64,000 bases of DNA from Aminobacter anthyllidis (GCF_018555685.1 NZ_JAFLWW010000006.1:434001-498000); one strand, 5' to 3'; counted from the stretch's first letter, positions 17,907 to 27,659 are shown. Notes: a model not told the origin generated them from the letters alone. Translations and numbers: made by a program.

Positions 17907-18797
17907 TCAGCGCTGGCACTGGCGGCAATAGAAGGTTGAGCGCCCGCTCTGCACGATACGCTCGATATGGCCCGCACAGCCGCTGTGCGGGCAAGGTTCG
18001 CCCTCGCGGTCATAGACCGAGAAGGAGTGTTGGAAGTAGCCGAGCGAGCCGTCGGTGTGGACGTAATCGCGCAGCGAAGACCCGCCCGCGGCGATCGCAT
18101 CGGCGATCACTTCCCGCACGGACGTTGCAAGCAGCGTTGCCCGCTCCCGCGCGACCTTGCCGGTGCCGGAGATGGTGCCGGCTGCACGCGTGGGCGAAAG
18201 CCCGGCGCGCCACAGCGCTTCCGCGACATAGATATTGCCAAGACCTGCGATCAGCCGCTGGTCGAGCAGAGCTGCCTTGAGCGGTGTCTTCTTGCCTGCG
18301 AACAACTGGGCCAGGAGTTCGCCGTCGAGCGTATTGCCGGTCGGCTCGACGCCAAGGCCCTGCAGCATCGGATGCTCGGTGCCGTTGCGCTCGGCAAACA
18401 GCATGAAGCCAAACCGCCTGGGGTCGTTGAAGACGACGCGCGCCGGCACGCCCTTGGCATCGGCGACGTGAAAGACGACGTGATCGTGGGTTTCCGACTT
18501 CGATCGCTCGTGATGGAAGCTGCCAGGGGCGGCTGCGTCGTCGTCGGTTTCGACGCGGAACGAGCCGGACATGCCGAGATGGCAGATCAGCAGCGGCGCG
18601 TCCTCGACGTCGGCGATCAGATATTTGGCGCGGCGGCCAAGCGAGGTGATCTTCCTGCCGGCAAGGCGTTCGCCGAACTGCTCGGGGAAGGGGTAGCGCA
18701 GATTGGGCCGCCGGGTCTCGACGCGCTCGATGCGCGCGCCTTCGAGCACCGGCTGCAGTCCGCGCCGCACGGTTTCGACTTCGGGCAATTCAGGCAT
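17907..18797 (-). CDS. mutM: bifunctional DNA-formamidopyrimidine glycosylase/AP lyase
   Basis: Removes 8-oxoguanine and ring-opened purines and nicks the abasic site. The 296-residue protein begins [14 protein letters not shown], with catalytic Pro2 and Glu3, has the helix-two-turn-helix [19 protein letters not shown], and ends with the zinc finger (CPHSGC, then YCRQCQR). The ATG at 18797 is fixed by the invariant N terminus and overlaps the 3' end of deoB by 8 bases. Confidence 0.96.
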   Translation of the reverse strand: MPELPEVETVRRGLQPVLEGARIERVETRRPNLRYPFPEQFGERLAGRKITSLGRRAKYLIADVEDAPLLICHLGMSGSFRVETDDDAAAPGSFHHERSKSETHDHVVFHVADAKGVPARVVFNDPRRFGFMLFAERNGTEHPMLQGLGVEPTGNTLDGELLAQLFAGKKTPLKAALLDQRLIAGLGNIYVAEALWRAGLSPTRAAGTISGTGKVARERATLLATSVREVIADAIAAGGSSLRDYVHTDGSLGYFQHSFSVYDREGEPCPHSGCAGHIERIVQSGRSTFYCRQCQR

Positions 18798-20028
18798 GGG
18801 GGGCGATCGTTTCGAGGAAGGAGGTGCCGTGGCGCCCGGGCGCCAGGCTGAGATGCTGGGCCACCGTCTCGCCGATGTCGGCGAATGTCGGCCTGAGCCC
18901 AATATCGCCGCCGGAAAAGCCCTGGGCGATGCCGATCACCGGAATGCGCTCGCGTGTATGGTCGGTGCCGGGCCAGGTCGGGTCGTTGCCGTGGTCGGCG
19001 GTCAGGATGAGCAGGTCGCCCGGCTTAAGCCGCGCGAATGCTTCCGGCAGGCGCCTGTCGAAGGCTTCGAGTGCTGCGGCATAGCCCGGCACGTCGCGGC
19101 GATGGCCGAACTCGGTGTCGAAGTCGACGAAATTGGCGAACACAAGGTCGCCGTCCTGGGCATCGTCCATGGCGCCGAGCGCCTTGTCGAACATCGCCAT
19201 GTTGCCGACGCCCTTGCGGATTTCGCTGATGCCGCGATGGGCAAAAATGTCACCGATCTTGCCGATGCCGATGACCTTGCTGCCGCGCGTCGTGAGCCGG
19301 TCGAGCAGCGTGGCCTCGGGTGGCGGGGTGGCATAGTCGCGGCGGTTGGGCGTGCGCTGGAACGTCGCCTTGTTCTCGCCCAGGAAGGGGCGGGCAATCA
19401 CCCTGCCGATCTTCAGCGGGTCGACGAGGCGGCGAACGACCTGGCACAGCTCGTAGAGCCGCTCCAGCCCGAAGTGTTCTTCATGCGCGGCGATCTGCAG
19501 TACCGAATCCACCGAGGTGTAGCAGATCGGCTTGCCGGTCCTGATGTGCTCCTCGCCGAAGCGCTCGATGATCTCGACGCCGCCGGCGTGGCAGTCGCCC
19601 AATATGCCTGGCACCTTGCCTTCGCGGATGATGGCTGCGGTCAGCGATGCTGGGAAGGTCGGGACTGCTTGCGGAAAATAGCCCCAATCGAAGGTCACCG
19701 GCAGTGCGGCGATTTCCCAATGGCCGGACGGTGTGTCCTTGCCGCTCGAGATTTCCTGGGCAGCACCATGAAAGGCACCGGCGCGTAGCGGCTTGTCGCC
19801 GGCGAATTCGAAGCCGGTTGCCACTTTCGCCGCGCGGCCCAGTCCGAGCGATGCCATGTTGGGCACGTCAAGCGCGCCGGAGCGCAGGCCTTCGCGGTCG
19901 CCACGACCTTCGGCGCAGGCGCTCGCGATATGCCCGAAGGTATCCGATCCGACGTCACCGAAGCGCGCGGCGTCCGCCGCGCCGCCTATGCCGAAGGAAT
20001 CCAGGACGAACAGGAATGCACGCGCCAT
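18790..20028 (-). CDS. deoB: phosphopentomutase
   Basis: Interconverts (deoxy)ribose 1- and 5-phosphates in nucleoside salvage. The 412-residue alkaline-phosphatase-fold enzyme starts [20 protein letters not shown] with the metal-binding and phospho-acceptor region ([11 protein letters not shown]), and has [15 protein letters not shown]-like metal ligands ([14 protein letters not shown]) and [19 protein letters not shown]. Its end overlaps mutM. No other deo genes are near. Confidence 0.95.
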   Translation of the reverse strand: MARAFLFVLDSFGIGGAADAARFGDVGSDTFGHIASACAEGRGDREGLRSGALDVPNMASLGLGRAAKVATGFEFAGDKPLRAGAFHGAAQEISSGKDTPSGHWEIAALPVTFDWGYFPQAVPTFPASLTAAIIREGKVPGILGDCHAGGVEIIERFGEEHIRTGKPICYTSVDSVLQIAAHEEHFGLERLYELCQVVRRLVDPLKIGRVIARPFLGENKATFQRTPNRRDYATPPPEATLLDRLTTRGSKVIGIGKIGDIFAHRGISEIRKGVGNMAMFDKALGAMDDAQDGDLVFANFVDFDTEFGHRRDVPGYAAALEAFDRRLPEAFARLKPGDLLILTADHGNDPTWPGTDHTRERIPVIGIAQGFSGGDIGLRPTFADIGETVAQHLSLAPGRHGTSFLETIAPHA

Positions 20029-20137
20029 CTACAAGGGGTTCTCGGTTGCCAGTCTGCCAGACATAGGATCAGTCGCCGGCATTGGCAATTATCCCGCCGC
20101 AAGGCAGCTGACAGGGGCGCCATACAGGGGAGGCTGC

Positions 20138-20779
20138 TCAGCAGTCGGAGCAGGGTATCGACTGGCTCATGCGTGGGCGCAGGTAATAGGTCTCGGACAT
20201 CGAGATACCGTCGAATGCGGCAGCAAGGCCTAGAGCCGGCTTGGACTCCGCCGCCCAGGTGATGACGGGCTTGTACTCGAGATCGCTTTTGACGCGGATC
20301 AGGAAGGTGCCCTTGATCTTTAGTGCAGCAGGCACGGTCGTGGGAGCCTCTTTTGGTGCATCCACAGAGGCCACGCCATTTACAAGCTTGCGCGACCACA
20401 CCACCTTGACTTTGGGCGTCGCCTCGTCGGTGATCTCGATCGCGGTGATCACGATCTTGCCGACGCTGCGATTGTAGGGCTGCAGGATCGATTCGCCGAT
20501 CTTCATGATCGCATCGATTTCGCTTTTTTTGATCGTCTGCTGCTGGGTGACCAGGTCGGCGACCATCGAGCCGACACGGCTGACCTTCTTGTTGGTCTCG
20601 ATCCCTTGCGAAACCTCCATTGTCACGAAGTAGAGCGACAACAGCAGCGGCGCGATGATGGCGAATTCGATGGCGGCAACACCGCGTTTATCGCCGACCA
20701 GCGCGCGCGTGCAAGACTGCCAGCGCTCCAGCATGGATCGTGCTCCCGCGCAGAAAGACATGTTGCCCCTTCTTCCCAT
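20138..20779 (-). CDS. tadG: TadG/TadF-like pilus assembly pseudopilin
   Basis: Minor pilin-like membrane protein of the Tad pilus. In 213 residues it shows a prepilin-like N-terminal helix after a short basic leader (GVAAIEFAIIAPLLLSLYF), with the Glu five residues after the predicted cut, as in TadE and TadF. The rest is periplasmic, ending with two cysteines (SIPCSDC). ATGs at 20779, 20761 and 20737 are all possible. It lies 29 bp after the tadE-like gene. Whether to call it TadF or TadG cannot be settled from sequence alone. Confidence 0.75.
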   Translation of the reverse strand: MGRRGNMSFCAGARSMLERWQSCTRALVGDKRGVAAIEFAIIAPLLLSLYFVTMEVSQGIETNKKVSRVGSMVADLVTQQQTIKKSEIDAIMKIGESILQPYNRSVGKIVITAIEITDEATPKVKVVWSRKLVNGVASVDAPKEAPTTVPAALKIKGTFLIRVKSDLEYKPVITWAAESKPALGLAAAFDGISMSETYYLRPRMSQSIPCSDC

Positions 20780-20808
20780 GCCACGGCTTTCGAAGCCGAT
20801 CGGTCCAC

Positions 20809-21384
20809 TCAGTCGTTAAACGGTTCGTTCTGCCAGGTAACGGTCGCGTATTGCAAAGTCTTGCCGTCCTTGAGGTTCGACATCGACGCCCGCATGAAGT
20901 CGGTGATGACAGGCCATCTATAAAAAACCTGCAGCATGTTCTTGGACATCGACGGTCCCGGGGTGACAGCGAAGCCCGTCGTGTCGATATCTTTGTCGCT
21001 GGTCAGCTTGACCTTGACCTTTGCCGCATCGGCAAAAGTCGGATAGCTGCGCAGATCGACGACCAGTTCGGGGCAACCCTTGGCAACAAGGACCTCCAGC
21101 TTGTCGCAGATCATCTTTTCCAGCGCGACCTTCGTAATGGCGGCCGCCCTGACTTGACCGGTGCGCAGCTGCCGGGCGACTTCGTCGGCGGCGTTGGCCA
21201 ATACCTGCTGGCCGGCGAAGGCAATGCAGCTTTCCAGAATGGCAAAGACCAGCAACGAGAACGGGATCGCCAGTACGGCGAACTCGATCGCCGTACTGCC
21301 GCTCTGGTTACGCATGAACCGGGCAAGGAAGCTTGGCTTGGTTCCGTTCACGTCATTGCTTTCTGCAACCGCTGCTGCGCTCAT
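20809..21384 (-). CDS. tadE: TadE-like pilus pseudopilin
   Basis: Minor pseudopilin of the Tad apparatus, 191 residues. After a cytoplasmic leader (about 28 residues) comes the motif GSTAIEFAVLAIPFSLLVFA, the TadE hydrophobic helix with conserved Glu. The soluble part has two cysteines (MICDKLEV and AKGCPELV). It is coded away from pilA on the minus strand with tadG. Pre-pilin peptidase CpaA (22643) is the likely processing enzyme. Confidence 0.85.
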   Translation of the reverse strand: MSAAAVAESNDVNGTKPSFLARFMRNQSGSTAIEFAVLAIPFSLLVFAILESCIAFAGQQVLANAADEVARQLRTGQVRAAAITKVALEKMICDKLEVLVAKGCPELVVDLRSYPTFADAAKVKVKLTSDKDIDTTGFAVTPGPSMSKNMLQVFYRWPVITDFMRASMSNLKDGKTLQYATVTWQNEPFND

Positions 21385-21516
21385 GTCCCGACCGCTTCTT
21401 GTGGTTCGCGTCGACGTATAAGGGAAAGCTGTTGAAGTCCGGTTTGAATGATCCGGAAAATTGCGCGGACCCGGTTTACTGGCCGCTAACCATAGCTGGC
21501 AGGTTCAAACGCCAAC

Positions 21517-21942
21517 CTATTGGCTGGCGTTCATTTCGCTCTCGGACATCCGCTCTGCGTCGCTCTTGTAGGAGCTCTCGCAATAGGGCGTGCATGAAAG
21601 CGTCTGGACCTCCGAACGCCGGTAGATACGGACGGACGAGGCATCGTGGCGGATGACGGTCACCTGCTCGTCGACGATCGGGCTTCCGTCGGCATCGAGC
21701 ACGACGAGGTTGGTGACGCCAAAACCCTTGCCGGTGAGCACGATGGTCGAGGCATCCTGTATCGCAGCGTCGGCGATCGCCGAGTTGCCGACCACGATAG
21801 TGTCGGCCGGGCGGGTGAGCCGCACGATTTTGGCCTGGTTCATCGTCACTTCGATGCCCGCGCCTGCATATACATGCGTCGCAGTGGCGAACGATGCCAG
21901 CCAGGTGCAGGCTCCCAGGACATAAAGGTTTGGCTTGGCCAT
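21517..21942 (-). CDS. pilus assembly protein with N-terminal secretin-like domain
   Basis: The 141-residue exported protein has a signal peptide (to about residue 26, VYAGAG) and one domain, MNQAKIVRLTRPADTIVVGN to VLTGKGFGVTNLVVLDADG. This is the N-terminal domain that also opens the CpaC secretin (24114). It lacks the secretin barrel, so it may be a periplasmic accessory of the secretin or a decoy copy. Two cysteines sit near the C terminus (LSCTPYCES). It faces away from pilA across a 365-bp divergent region. Confidence 0.8.
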   Translation of the reverse strand: MAKPNLYVLGACTWLASFATATHVYAGAGIEVTMNQAKIVRLTRPADTIVVGNSAIADAAIQDASTIVLTGKGFGVTNLVVLDADGSPIVDEQVTVIRHDASSVRIYRRSEVQTLSCTPYCESSYKSDAERMSESEMNASQ

Positions 21943-22007
21943 GATAGGCGCCCCCTCGGCGGCTGTCGGTGTCGGTCAACTGTTCAATGGAAGATGAACG
22001 ACTTTGG

Positions 22008-22022
22008 TGAACCAACGGTTAA
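22008..22022 (-). promoter_or_regulatory. CtrA-box-like site upstream of the pilus N-domain gene
   Basis: Minus strand reads TTAA-N7-TTCA, 7 of 8 to TTAA-N7-TTAA, 66 bases before the start codon at 21942. Confidence 0.4.
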
Positions 22023-22147
22023 GCGCCGTACCTGGACAACCTTGGGGCGAAAGTGACGCTGTGTTGGCTCGTTCGAATGCCTGTGCAGCTGCCACGAAAA
22101 TCCGCAGTTCCGGCACGGCTGCATCGCCGACATTTGTCCGGTTCTGC

Positions 22148-22162
22148 TTAGTCTGCGATTAA
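22148..22162 (+). promoter_or_regulatory. CtrA-box-like site upstream of pilA
   Basis: Reads TTAG-N7-TTAA, 7 of 8 to the CtrA consensus, about 145 bases before the pilA ATG. CtrA activates pilA in Caulobacter. Confidence 0.4.
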
Positions 22163-22307
22163 CCACACGGGGCCAAGTCACGGCGAAAGGATTCGGTAAG
22201 GCTATTTCTTAAGTCGATTGAAAGAGCTCCCCGCTAGGTTGCAGTCATCCGATCGACGACAAAGAAATGTTGGCGGAAGTGCTGTAACACGGAGCAAGGA
22301 GCTTTCA

Positions 22308-22484
22308 ATGTCTAACCTCATCGCACGTTTTGTGAAGGACGAGTCCGGCGCGACCGCTATCGAATACGGTCTGATCGCCACCCTTATCGCGCTCGCAATC
22401 ATCGTCTCTGCCGGCGCGGTTGGCACCAACCTTAACACTCGATTTGAAGAAATCAGAGACGCACTGATAGCACCGGCGCCGTGA
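22308..22484 (+). CDS. pilA: Flp/PilA type IVb major pilin
   Basis: Structural subunit of the Flp pilus. The 58-residue prepilin has a short basic leader (MSNLIARFVKDESG), the cleavage site G/ATAIEYGLIA, and one hydrophobic helix (TLIALAIIVSAGAV), ending EIRDALIAPAP. Glu at position five of the mature chain and the adjacent Tyr are pilin hallmarks. AAGGAG lies 7 bases before the ATG at 22308. A strong terminator follows, so it can be expressed far above the assembly genes downstream. Confidence 0.95.
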   Translation: MSNLIARFVKDESGATAIEYGLIATLIALAIIVSAGAVGTNLNTRFEEIRDALIAPAP

Positions 22485-22530
22485 TCATGGATTGACGCCC
22501 ACGTCGATGTAGTTTCGGCAGGGTAAGCGA

Positions 22531-22556
22531 AAGGCCACTCACGAGTGGCCTTTTTG
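22531..22556 (+). terminator. rho-independent terminator of pilA
   Basis: A perfect 9-bp stem (22531-22539 with 22544-22552), CACG loop, followed by a T run. It separates pilA from cpaA. Confidence 0.88.
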
Positions 22557-22642
22557 CATTTGTAGAACGTCTACCTTCGACAGAACTTCATTCAAGCTTA
22601 ATTCAGCTGTCGTATGCTGAGTCGAGAACCTAACTTGGACGC

Positions 22643-23170
22643 GTGGCGATGCTAGAAGCGCTGATCTTTGTCGTTTTTCCTTTCTGCATGGTGTTTTCGG
22701 CTGTCTCCGATACCTTGTCGATGACCATCGCCAATCGGGTGCCGTTGCTGCTGCTCGGCGTATTCCTCGTGGTCGCTCCGCTGACCGGTATGGCCTGGAC
22801 GGATATCGGCATACATCTGGCCGCTGGTGTCCTGTTGTTGGCTGTCACCTTCGCGTTGTTCGCGTTTGGCGGGATGGGCGGGGGTGACGCCAAGCTGATC
22901 GCGGCTACCGGGGTCTGGATGGGGTTCGGAATGCCGTTGATGCAGTATCTTCTCACCTCGGCGGTCCTTGGTGGCCTGTTGACGCTTGCGATCCTGTATT
23001 TCCGCAGCTCCGCACTGTCTCACATCACCGGGCAGAACATGTTTCTCAGGAATTTTTCCAAGGATGCGGACGGCGTGCCTTACGGTATCGCGCTCGGCCT
23101 TGGCGGGCTTGTCACATTTCCCGCGTCGCCGCTGGTGGTCTGGGCGGTCGAGCGCCTGGCAGCCCAATAG
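22643..23170 (+). CDS. cpaA: prepilin peptidase (A24 family)
   Basis: Inner-membrane aspartic protease that trims the Flp prepilin and the TadE-like pseudopilins. The 175-residue protein is hydrophobic, with about five membrane segments. The two catalytic aspartates are in FSAVSDTLSMTIANRV and in the GxGD motif GMGGGDAKLIA. It lacks the N-terminal methylase domain of PilD, as CpaA/TadV does. Start is GTG 22643 or ATG 22649. Confidence 0.93.
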   Translation: MAMLEALIFVVFPFCMVFSAVSDTLSMTIANRVPLLLLGVFLVVAPLTGMAWTDIGIHLAAGVLLLAVTFALFAFGGMGGGDAKLIAATGVWMGFGMPLMQYLLTSAVLGGLLTLAILYFRSSALSHITGQNMFLRNFSKDADGVPYGIALGLGGLVTFPASPLVVWAVERLAAQ

Positions 23171-23226
23171 CTGCATGACCAGCAGGCCCGCGTAAGAAAC
23201 AATTAATCACGCTCGTAAGGACTACA

Positions 23227-23241
23227 TTAACCATAAGTTGA
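23227..23241 (+). promoter_or_regulatory. CtrA-box-like site upstream of cpaB
   Basis: Reads TTAA-N7-TTGA, 7 of 8 to TTAA-N7-TTAA, about 60 bases before the chosen cpaB start. Confidence 0.4.
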
Positions 23242-23301
23242 CGATTGCCTATGCAAAGTCCGGCTTGGCTTGATGGGGTGCCAGGGCGAGGTTTCGGACA
23301 A

Positions 23302-24117
23302 ATGGCTGCATCGCGACTGATGATACTGGGCGTGGCGGTCGCTGCCGCAGGCGGCGCCGGCTTCGTCGCAAAGAACATGTCGGCACCGCCGCCGGCCGAG
23401 GTCATTGTCGAATCCGGCCCGCAGCAGCCACAGATTGCCCTGACAGATGTCCTGGTGTTGACCGGCGACGTGCCGATGGGCGGTGCCGTCGAAAACAACA
23501 TCGCCTGGCAGCCTTGGCCCAGCGACGGCGTCAACCCCAATTTCATTACGCGAAATGCCGAGCCCGAAGCGCTTGAGAAATTCAAGGCCTCGGTAGCTCG
23601 CCTCGCCATGTACAGCGGCGAGCCGCTGCGCAAATCCAAGCTGATCGGCGAAGGCCAGAGTTTCATGTCCGCCGTCCTGCCGGCCGGAATGCGCGCGGTA
23701 GCCACCACCATCTCCGCCGACACGTCAGCCGGTGGTTTCATCCTGCCCAACGACTATGTCGACGTCATCATGACGCGACGGGCCGATGCGTCGAAGTCCG
23801 GCGGCGGCTTCACCACCGAAACCATCCTCAGCAACATCCGGGTGCTGGCCATCGACCAGGCCATTCAGGAAGACGAGGAAGGCAAGAAGGTCAAGGTGGG
23901 CGAAACGGCGACGCTCGAACTTACGCCCCAGCAGGCCGAGATCATCACCGTGGCGCAACAGATGGCCGACAGGCTGACGCTGGCACTGCGCTCTGTCGCC
24001 GATACACAGGAAAAGAACCTCGCCGAAGCCGACTATCTGGTTTCGGGTTCCGGCAAGCGCGGCACCGTGCGGCTCATCAAATCCGGTGAGATTTCTGAAT
24101 CGGGAGCAAGGAAATGA
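23302..24117 (+). CDS. cpaB: Flp pilus assembly protein CpaB/RcpC
   Basis: Periplasmic, membrane-anchored part of the Tad secretin complex. One N-terminal helix (MAASRLMILGVAVAAAGG) is followed by an SAF/beta-clip region (GEPLRKSKLIGEG, AVLPAGMRAVATTISAD, VDVIMTRR). I start at ATG 23302 because the membrane helix then begins at once, as in relatives; the frame is open to TTG 23245. Its last four bases overlap cpaC (ATGA). Length 271 residues is normal. Confidence 0.9.
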   Translation: MAASRLMILGVAVAAAGGAGFVAKNMSAPPPAEVIVESGPQQPQIALTDVLVLTGDVPMGGAVENNIAWQPWPSDGVNPNFITRNAEPEALEKFKASVARLAMYSGEPLRKSKLIGEGQSFMSAVLPAGMRAVATTISADTSAGGFILPNDYVDVIMTRRADASKSGGGFTTETILSNIRVLAIDQAIQEDEEGKKVKVGETATLELTPQQAEIITVAQQMADRLTLALRSVADTQEKNLAEADYLVSGSGKRGTVRLIKSGEISESGARK

Positions 24118-25631
24118 GATCCTGCGTCAGCTTCCTGGCGACTGCCACCGCTGCTCTCGCCATTTTGGCCGCAGGGGCTGTCGTTCCCGATCTCGCCCCG
24201 GTCTCCGCCGCTTCACGGGCACAGGTCAGTTCGAGCACCGCCAACATCCAGCGTGTCAAGCTCGGGCTCAACAAGTCGGTGGTCATCGACCTGCCGAGCG
24301 ACGCCTATGACATCCTTGTCGCCAACCCGACAGTCGCCGATGCCGTCACCCGCACGGCGCGGCGCATCTACCTGTTCGGCAAGGCAGTGGGTGAAACCAA
24401 CATCTTCGTCTTTGGCCCCAATGGCGAGCAGATCGTCAGCCTCGATCTCGCTGTCGAGCGCGACGTCGCCGGCCTCGAGGACTACATCAAGCGCTTCATT
24501 CCCGGCGCCGACATCAAGGTCGAGTTGCTGAACGACAACGTCGTGCTGACCGGCACCGTCGACACCCCGCTCGATGCCAAGCGCGCGGTCGACCTGGCGA
24601 CGATCTTCGTCACCGGCGGTGAGGCGACGACGGGACAGTACTCGCAAACCGCTACTGGTGGATCCGAAAACGGCGGCGTCGACATCAACAACCCCGACCA
24701 GACGCGCCAGAAGAGCAAGATCGTCAACCTGCTCCAGATCATGGGCGATGATCAGGTGACATTGAAGGTCACGGTGGCTGAAGTCAGCCGTACTGTCATG
24801 AAGCAGCTTGGCGTCAATTTGATCGCGGGCGGCAACGCCAATGGCATCAGCTGGGGAGCTATCGGAGAGAATTCTTTCGGTCTCGGCAAGCCGCTGTCGT
24901 CAGGCGGCTTCTCGGTCGGTACCGACATGCTCAAGGCCTATGTCAACGCCATGGAGCAGGCTGGTGTCATGAAGACGCTGGCCGAGCCGACATTGACGGC
25001 TGTCTCGGGCCAGCAGGCCACCTTTAAGGTGGGTGGAGAATTCAATCTTGTAAGCGGCCGCAAAATCGATGCGGACACTGGCGAAGTCATCTACGACATC
25101 GAAAAGCTGGAATACGGGATCGGACTTGAGTTTCAGCCGGTGGTACTGTCTCCCGGCCGTATCAGCCTCAAAGTTCGCACGCAGGTCTCCGAACCGACTA
25201 CTGAAGGGTCTGTGCAGCTTGAAGCGGGGGGCAAGCTTCCGGGCACTAATCTTCTTTCCATTCGTAAGCGCTTGGCAGACACGACGGTCGAACTGCCCTC
25301 TGGCGGCTCGATGATGATCGCCGGCCTGGTCCGCGACGATGTCAGGCAGGCCGTCAACGGCATGCCTGGCCTGTCCAAGATTCCGGTGCTTGGTACCCTG
25401 TTCCGCAGCCGCGACTTCGTACGCAACGAAACCGAGCTGGTCATCCTGGTCACGCCCTACCTGACCCGTCCGGTCGCGCGCAACGAACTCGCCAAGCCAG
25501 ATGACAATTTCAACGCCGCCAGCGATGGCGCCGGCATGTTCCTTGGCCGAGTCAACCGTGTCTACGGCACCATGAAAACCGACAAGCCTATGGGCCGTTA
25601 CCACGGCGTCGTCGGCTTCATCTACAAATGA
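24114..25631 (+). CDS. cpaC: outer-membrane secretin of the Tad pilus
   Basis: Forms the outer-membrane channel for the pilus. The 505-residue protein has a signal peptide (to about residue 35), the pilus N domain (KLGLNKSVVIDLPSDAYD), a BON-like segment (LNDNVVLTGTVDTPLDAKRA) and the C-terminal secretin domain (about 275-460) with VEPTLTAVSGQQATFKVGG-like and VPVLGTLFRSRDF-like motifs (KIPVLGTLFRSRDFVRNETE). Translationally coupled to cpaB. Confidence 0.95.
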   Translation: MRSCVSFLATATAALAILAAGAVVPDLAPVSAASRAQVSSSTANIQRVKLGLNKSVVIDLPSDAYDILVANPTVADAVTRTARRIYLFGKAVGETNIFVFGPNGEQIVSLDLAVERDVAGLEDYIKRFIPGADIKVELLNDNVVLTGTVDTPLDAKRAVDLATIFVTGGEATTGQYSQTATGGSENGGVDINNPDQTRQKSKIVNLLQIMGDDQVTLKVTVAEVSRTVMKQLGVNLIAGGNANGISWGAIGENSFGLGKPLSSGGFSVGTDMLKAYVNAMEQAGVMKTLAEPTLTAVSGQQATFKVGGEFNLVSGRKIDADTGEVIYDIEKLEYGIGLEFQPVVLSPGRISLKVRTQVSEPTTEGSVQLEAGGKLPGTNLLSIRKRLADTTVELPSGGSMMIAGLVRDDVRQAVNGMPGLSKIPVLGTLFRSRDFVRNETELVILVTPYLTRPVARNELAKPDDNFNAASDGAGMFLGRVNRVYGTMKTDKPMGRYHGVVGFIYK

Positions 25632-25645
25632 GCGGGGGTAGGGGC

Positions 25646-26356
25646 ATGTCTCAGGCAATCGTCACGCGCAGCGCCGACCGCAACCGGTTGAAGAGGTCGC
25701 GCATTTTCCGTCCGCTACTTGCCGTTGCCGCAGTTGCCCTCTTGGCCGGCTGCGCCAACCGCGACAGCGTCACGGTCGGTTCGATCCCCGATGACTACCG
25801 TACCAATCATCCGATCGTGATTGCCGAAAAGAACCAGACCATCGACATCCCTGTTGGTGCGAGCGATCGTGGCATTACCAAGGGGCAGAAGGTAACCTTC
25901 GAAGGGTTCCTGCAGAATTACGATCGCCAAGCAGCGCCCGCGCTGACGATCATGGCGCCATCAGGCGGAGCCAACGATGTCGCGGCCACACATGCGGCGC
26001 GCGGTCTGATGAACATCGCGATGAAGGCGGGCGTTCCGAAGAATCGTATCGCCATCACCAGCTATCAGGCGGAATATCCCGAAGCGTCTTCGCCGATCCG
26101 CGCTACATATTCGGCGATGCGGGCACAGACCGGCCGTTGTGGCAGCTGGCCCGAAGACATCGCCAATACCACCGACAACAAACACTACGCCAATTTCGGC
26201 TGCTCCTATCAGAACAATCTCGCCGCACAGATTGCCAACCCGGCTGACCTGCTCGGGCCGCGCAAGCAGACAGAGATCGATGCCGAGAATCGTAATGTGG
26301 TGATCGATCAGTATCGAAAGCCGCCGGCCGTTTGGAATCCGGAAACGTTCTATTGA
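25646..26356 (+). CDS. cpaD: pilus assembly lipoprotein CpaD
   Basis: Outer-membrane lipoprotein that helps the Tad secretin. In 236 residues it shows a lipobox (AVALLAGCANRDS), then a CpaD domain with an OmpA-like look (SDRGITKGQKVTFEGFLQNY) and four later cysteines region (GRCGSWPED, FGCSYQNN). The ATG at 25646 has GGGGGTAGGGG before it; an ATG at 25628 overlaps the cpaC stop. Next to cpaC and cpaE in the expected order. Confidence 0.9.
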   Translation: MSQAIVTRSADRNRLKRSRIFRPLLAVAAVALLAGCANRDSVTVGSIPDDYRTNHPIVIAEKNQTIDIPVGASDRGITKGQKVTFEGFLQNYDRQAAPALTIMAPSGGANDVAATHAARGLMNIAMKAGVPKNRIAITSYQAEYPEASSPIRATYSAMRAQTGRCGSWPEDIANTTDNKHYANFGCSYQNNLAAQIANPADLLGPRKQTEIDAENRNVVIDQYRKPPAVWNPETFY

Positions 26357-26375
26357 TGGGTAGGGGCAGTCCGAC

Positions 26376-27659
26376 ATGAGCAATCTCGCCTACGATTCCC
26401 CGCCCGATGGTGCCGAGCTGTCGCAGCAGGACCTTGATGTCATGCAGACATTGAGACCCGTGCCGCGCATTTCGATCCAGGCGTTCTGCGAGACCGACAG
26501 TGTCGCTGGGCCGATCGGCCGCGCCGGCGAGGACCGCCGCATGGCCAAGGCCCATCTCCAGGTCCATATGGGCGGCATCGAAACGGCCATCGAAGTCTAC
26601 AGCGGCGCCCCAACGCCCAACCTGATCATCATCGAATCGCGCGGCGAACCCAAGAGCCTGCTCGAGACGCTGCATAGGCTGTCTGAACATTGCGACCCGA
26701 GTTCCAAGGTCGTGGTCATCGGCCACTACAACGATGTCGCGCTCTACCGCGAGCTGATCCGCACGGGCATCTCGGAATATGTCGTGGCGCCCGTATCGAC
26801 CGCCGACGTCGTCAGCGTCATCTCCTCGATTTTCGTCGATCCCGACGCCGAACCGATCGGCCGCTCGATTGCCTTCGTCGGCGCCAAGGGCGGCGTGGGT
26901 TCGTCCACCATCGCCCACAATGTTGCTTGGGCGATGTCGAGCCTGTTCAAGTCGGAGGTTATCGTCGCCGACCTTGATCTGGCTTTCGGCACCGCCAATA
27001 TCAACTTCGACCAGGACCCCGCTCAAGGTATCGCCGAGGCGGTATTCGCGCCCGAACGTGTCGACGAGGTCTATCTTGACCGCTTGCTGGCGCAGTGCGC
27101 CGAACACCTGTCCCTGCTTGCGGCACCGTCGACACTGGAGCGCGTCTACGACTTTGATGCCGAGGCGTTCACGTTGATCATCGATACGGCGCAGCGCAGC
27201 TCGCCGATGCTTGTGCTCGATGTTCCCCATATCTGGAGCGGCTGGAGCAAGAACACGCTGCTCCGTGCCGATGAAGTGGTCATCACCGCCACGCCGGAGC
27301 TGGCAAACCTGCGCAACACCAAGAACATGGTCGACATGCTGAAGCGGCTTCGGCCCAACGATCCGCCGCCGCGGCTGATCCTCAATCAGGCTGGTGTGCC
27401 CAAGCGCCCCGAAATCACTGCCAAGGACTTCTCCGAGCCGCTCGGGATCACGCCGTTGGCGATCATCCCGTTCGACCCGCTGCTGTTCGGCAATGCCGCC
27501 AACAATGGACGCATGCTTGGCGAGATGGATGCCAAGAACGCGGTCGTCCAGACGATCAACGAGATCGCCCATGTTCTGACCGGTAGGTCCGAGGCCAAGG
27601 CCAGGAAGGCGTCCGCGCTCGGTGGAATTCTCAATCGGCTGAAAGCCCGCAAGAAGTGA
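26376..27659 (+). CDS. cpaE: pilus assembly ATPase CpaE/TadZ
   Basis: MinD/ParA-like protein that places the Tad machine at its cell site. The 427-residue protein has an N-terminal receiver-like domain (about 60-150) without the usual phosphorylation signature, and a C-terminal ATPase domain with the deviant Walker A GAKGGVGSSTIAHN and VIVADLDLAFGTAN. It ends in a basic tail (LNRLKARKK). Order cpaD-cpaE-cpaF is typical. Confidence 0.94.
   Translation: MSNLAYDSPPDGAELSQQDLDVMQTLRPVPRISIQAFCETDSVAGPIGRAGEDRRMAKAHLQVHMGGIETAIEVYSGAPTPNLIIIESRGEPKSLLETLHRLSEHCDPSSKVVVIGHYNDVALYRELIRTGISEYVVAPVSTADVVSVISSIFVDPDAEPIGRSIAFVGAKGGVGSSTIAHNVAWAMSSLFKSEVIVADLDLAFGTANINFDQDPAQGIAEAVFAPERVDEVYLDRLLAQCAEHLSLLAAPSTLERVYDFDAEAFTLIIDTAQRSSPMLVLDVPHIWSGWSKNTLLRADEVVITATPELANLRNTKNMVDMLKRLRPNDPPPRLILNQAGVPKRPEITAKDFSEPLGITPLAIIPFDPLLFGNAANNGRMLGEMDAKNAVVQTINEIAHVLTGRSEAKARKASALGGILNRLKARKK

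Larger units (their letters stand above)
21943..22307. other. 365-bp divergent control region of the pilus genes
   Basis: No gene. It holds the start regions of the minus pilus N-domain gene and of plus pilA. Two near matches to the CtrA box TTAA-N7-TTAA lie here, at 22008-22022 and 22148-22162. I found no convincing sigma-70 promoter for pilA. Confidence 0.6.
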
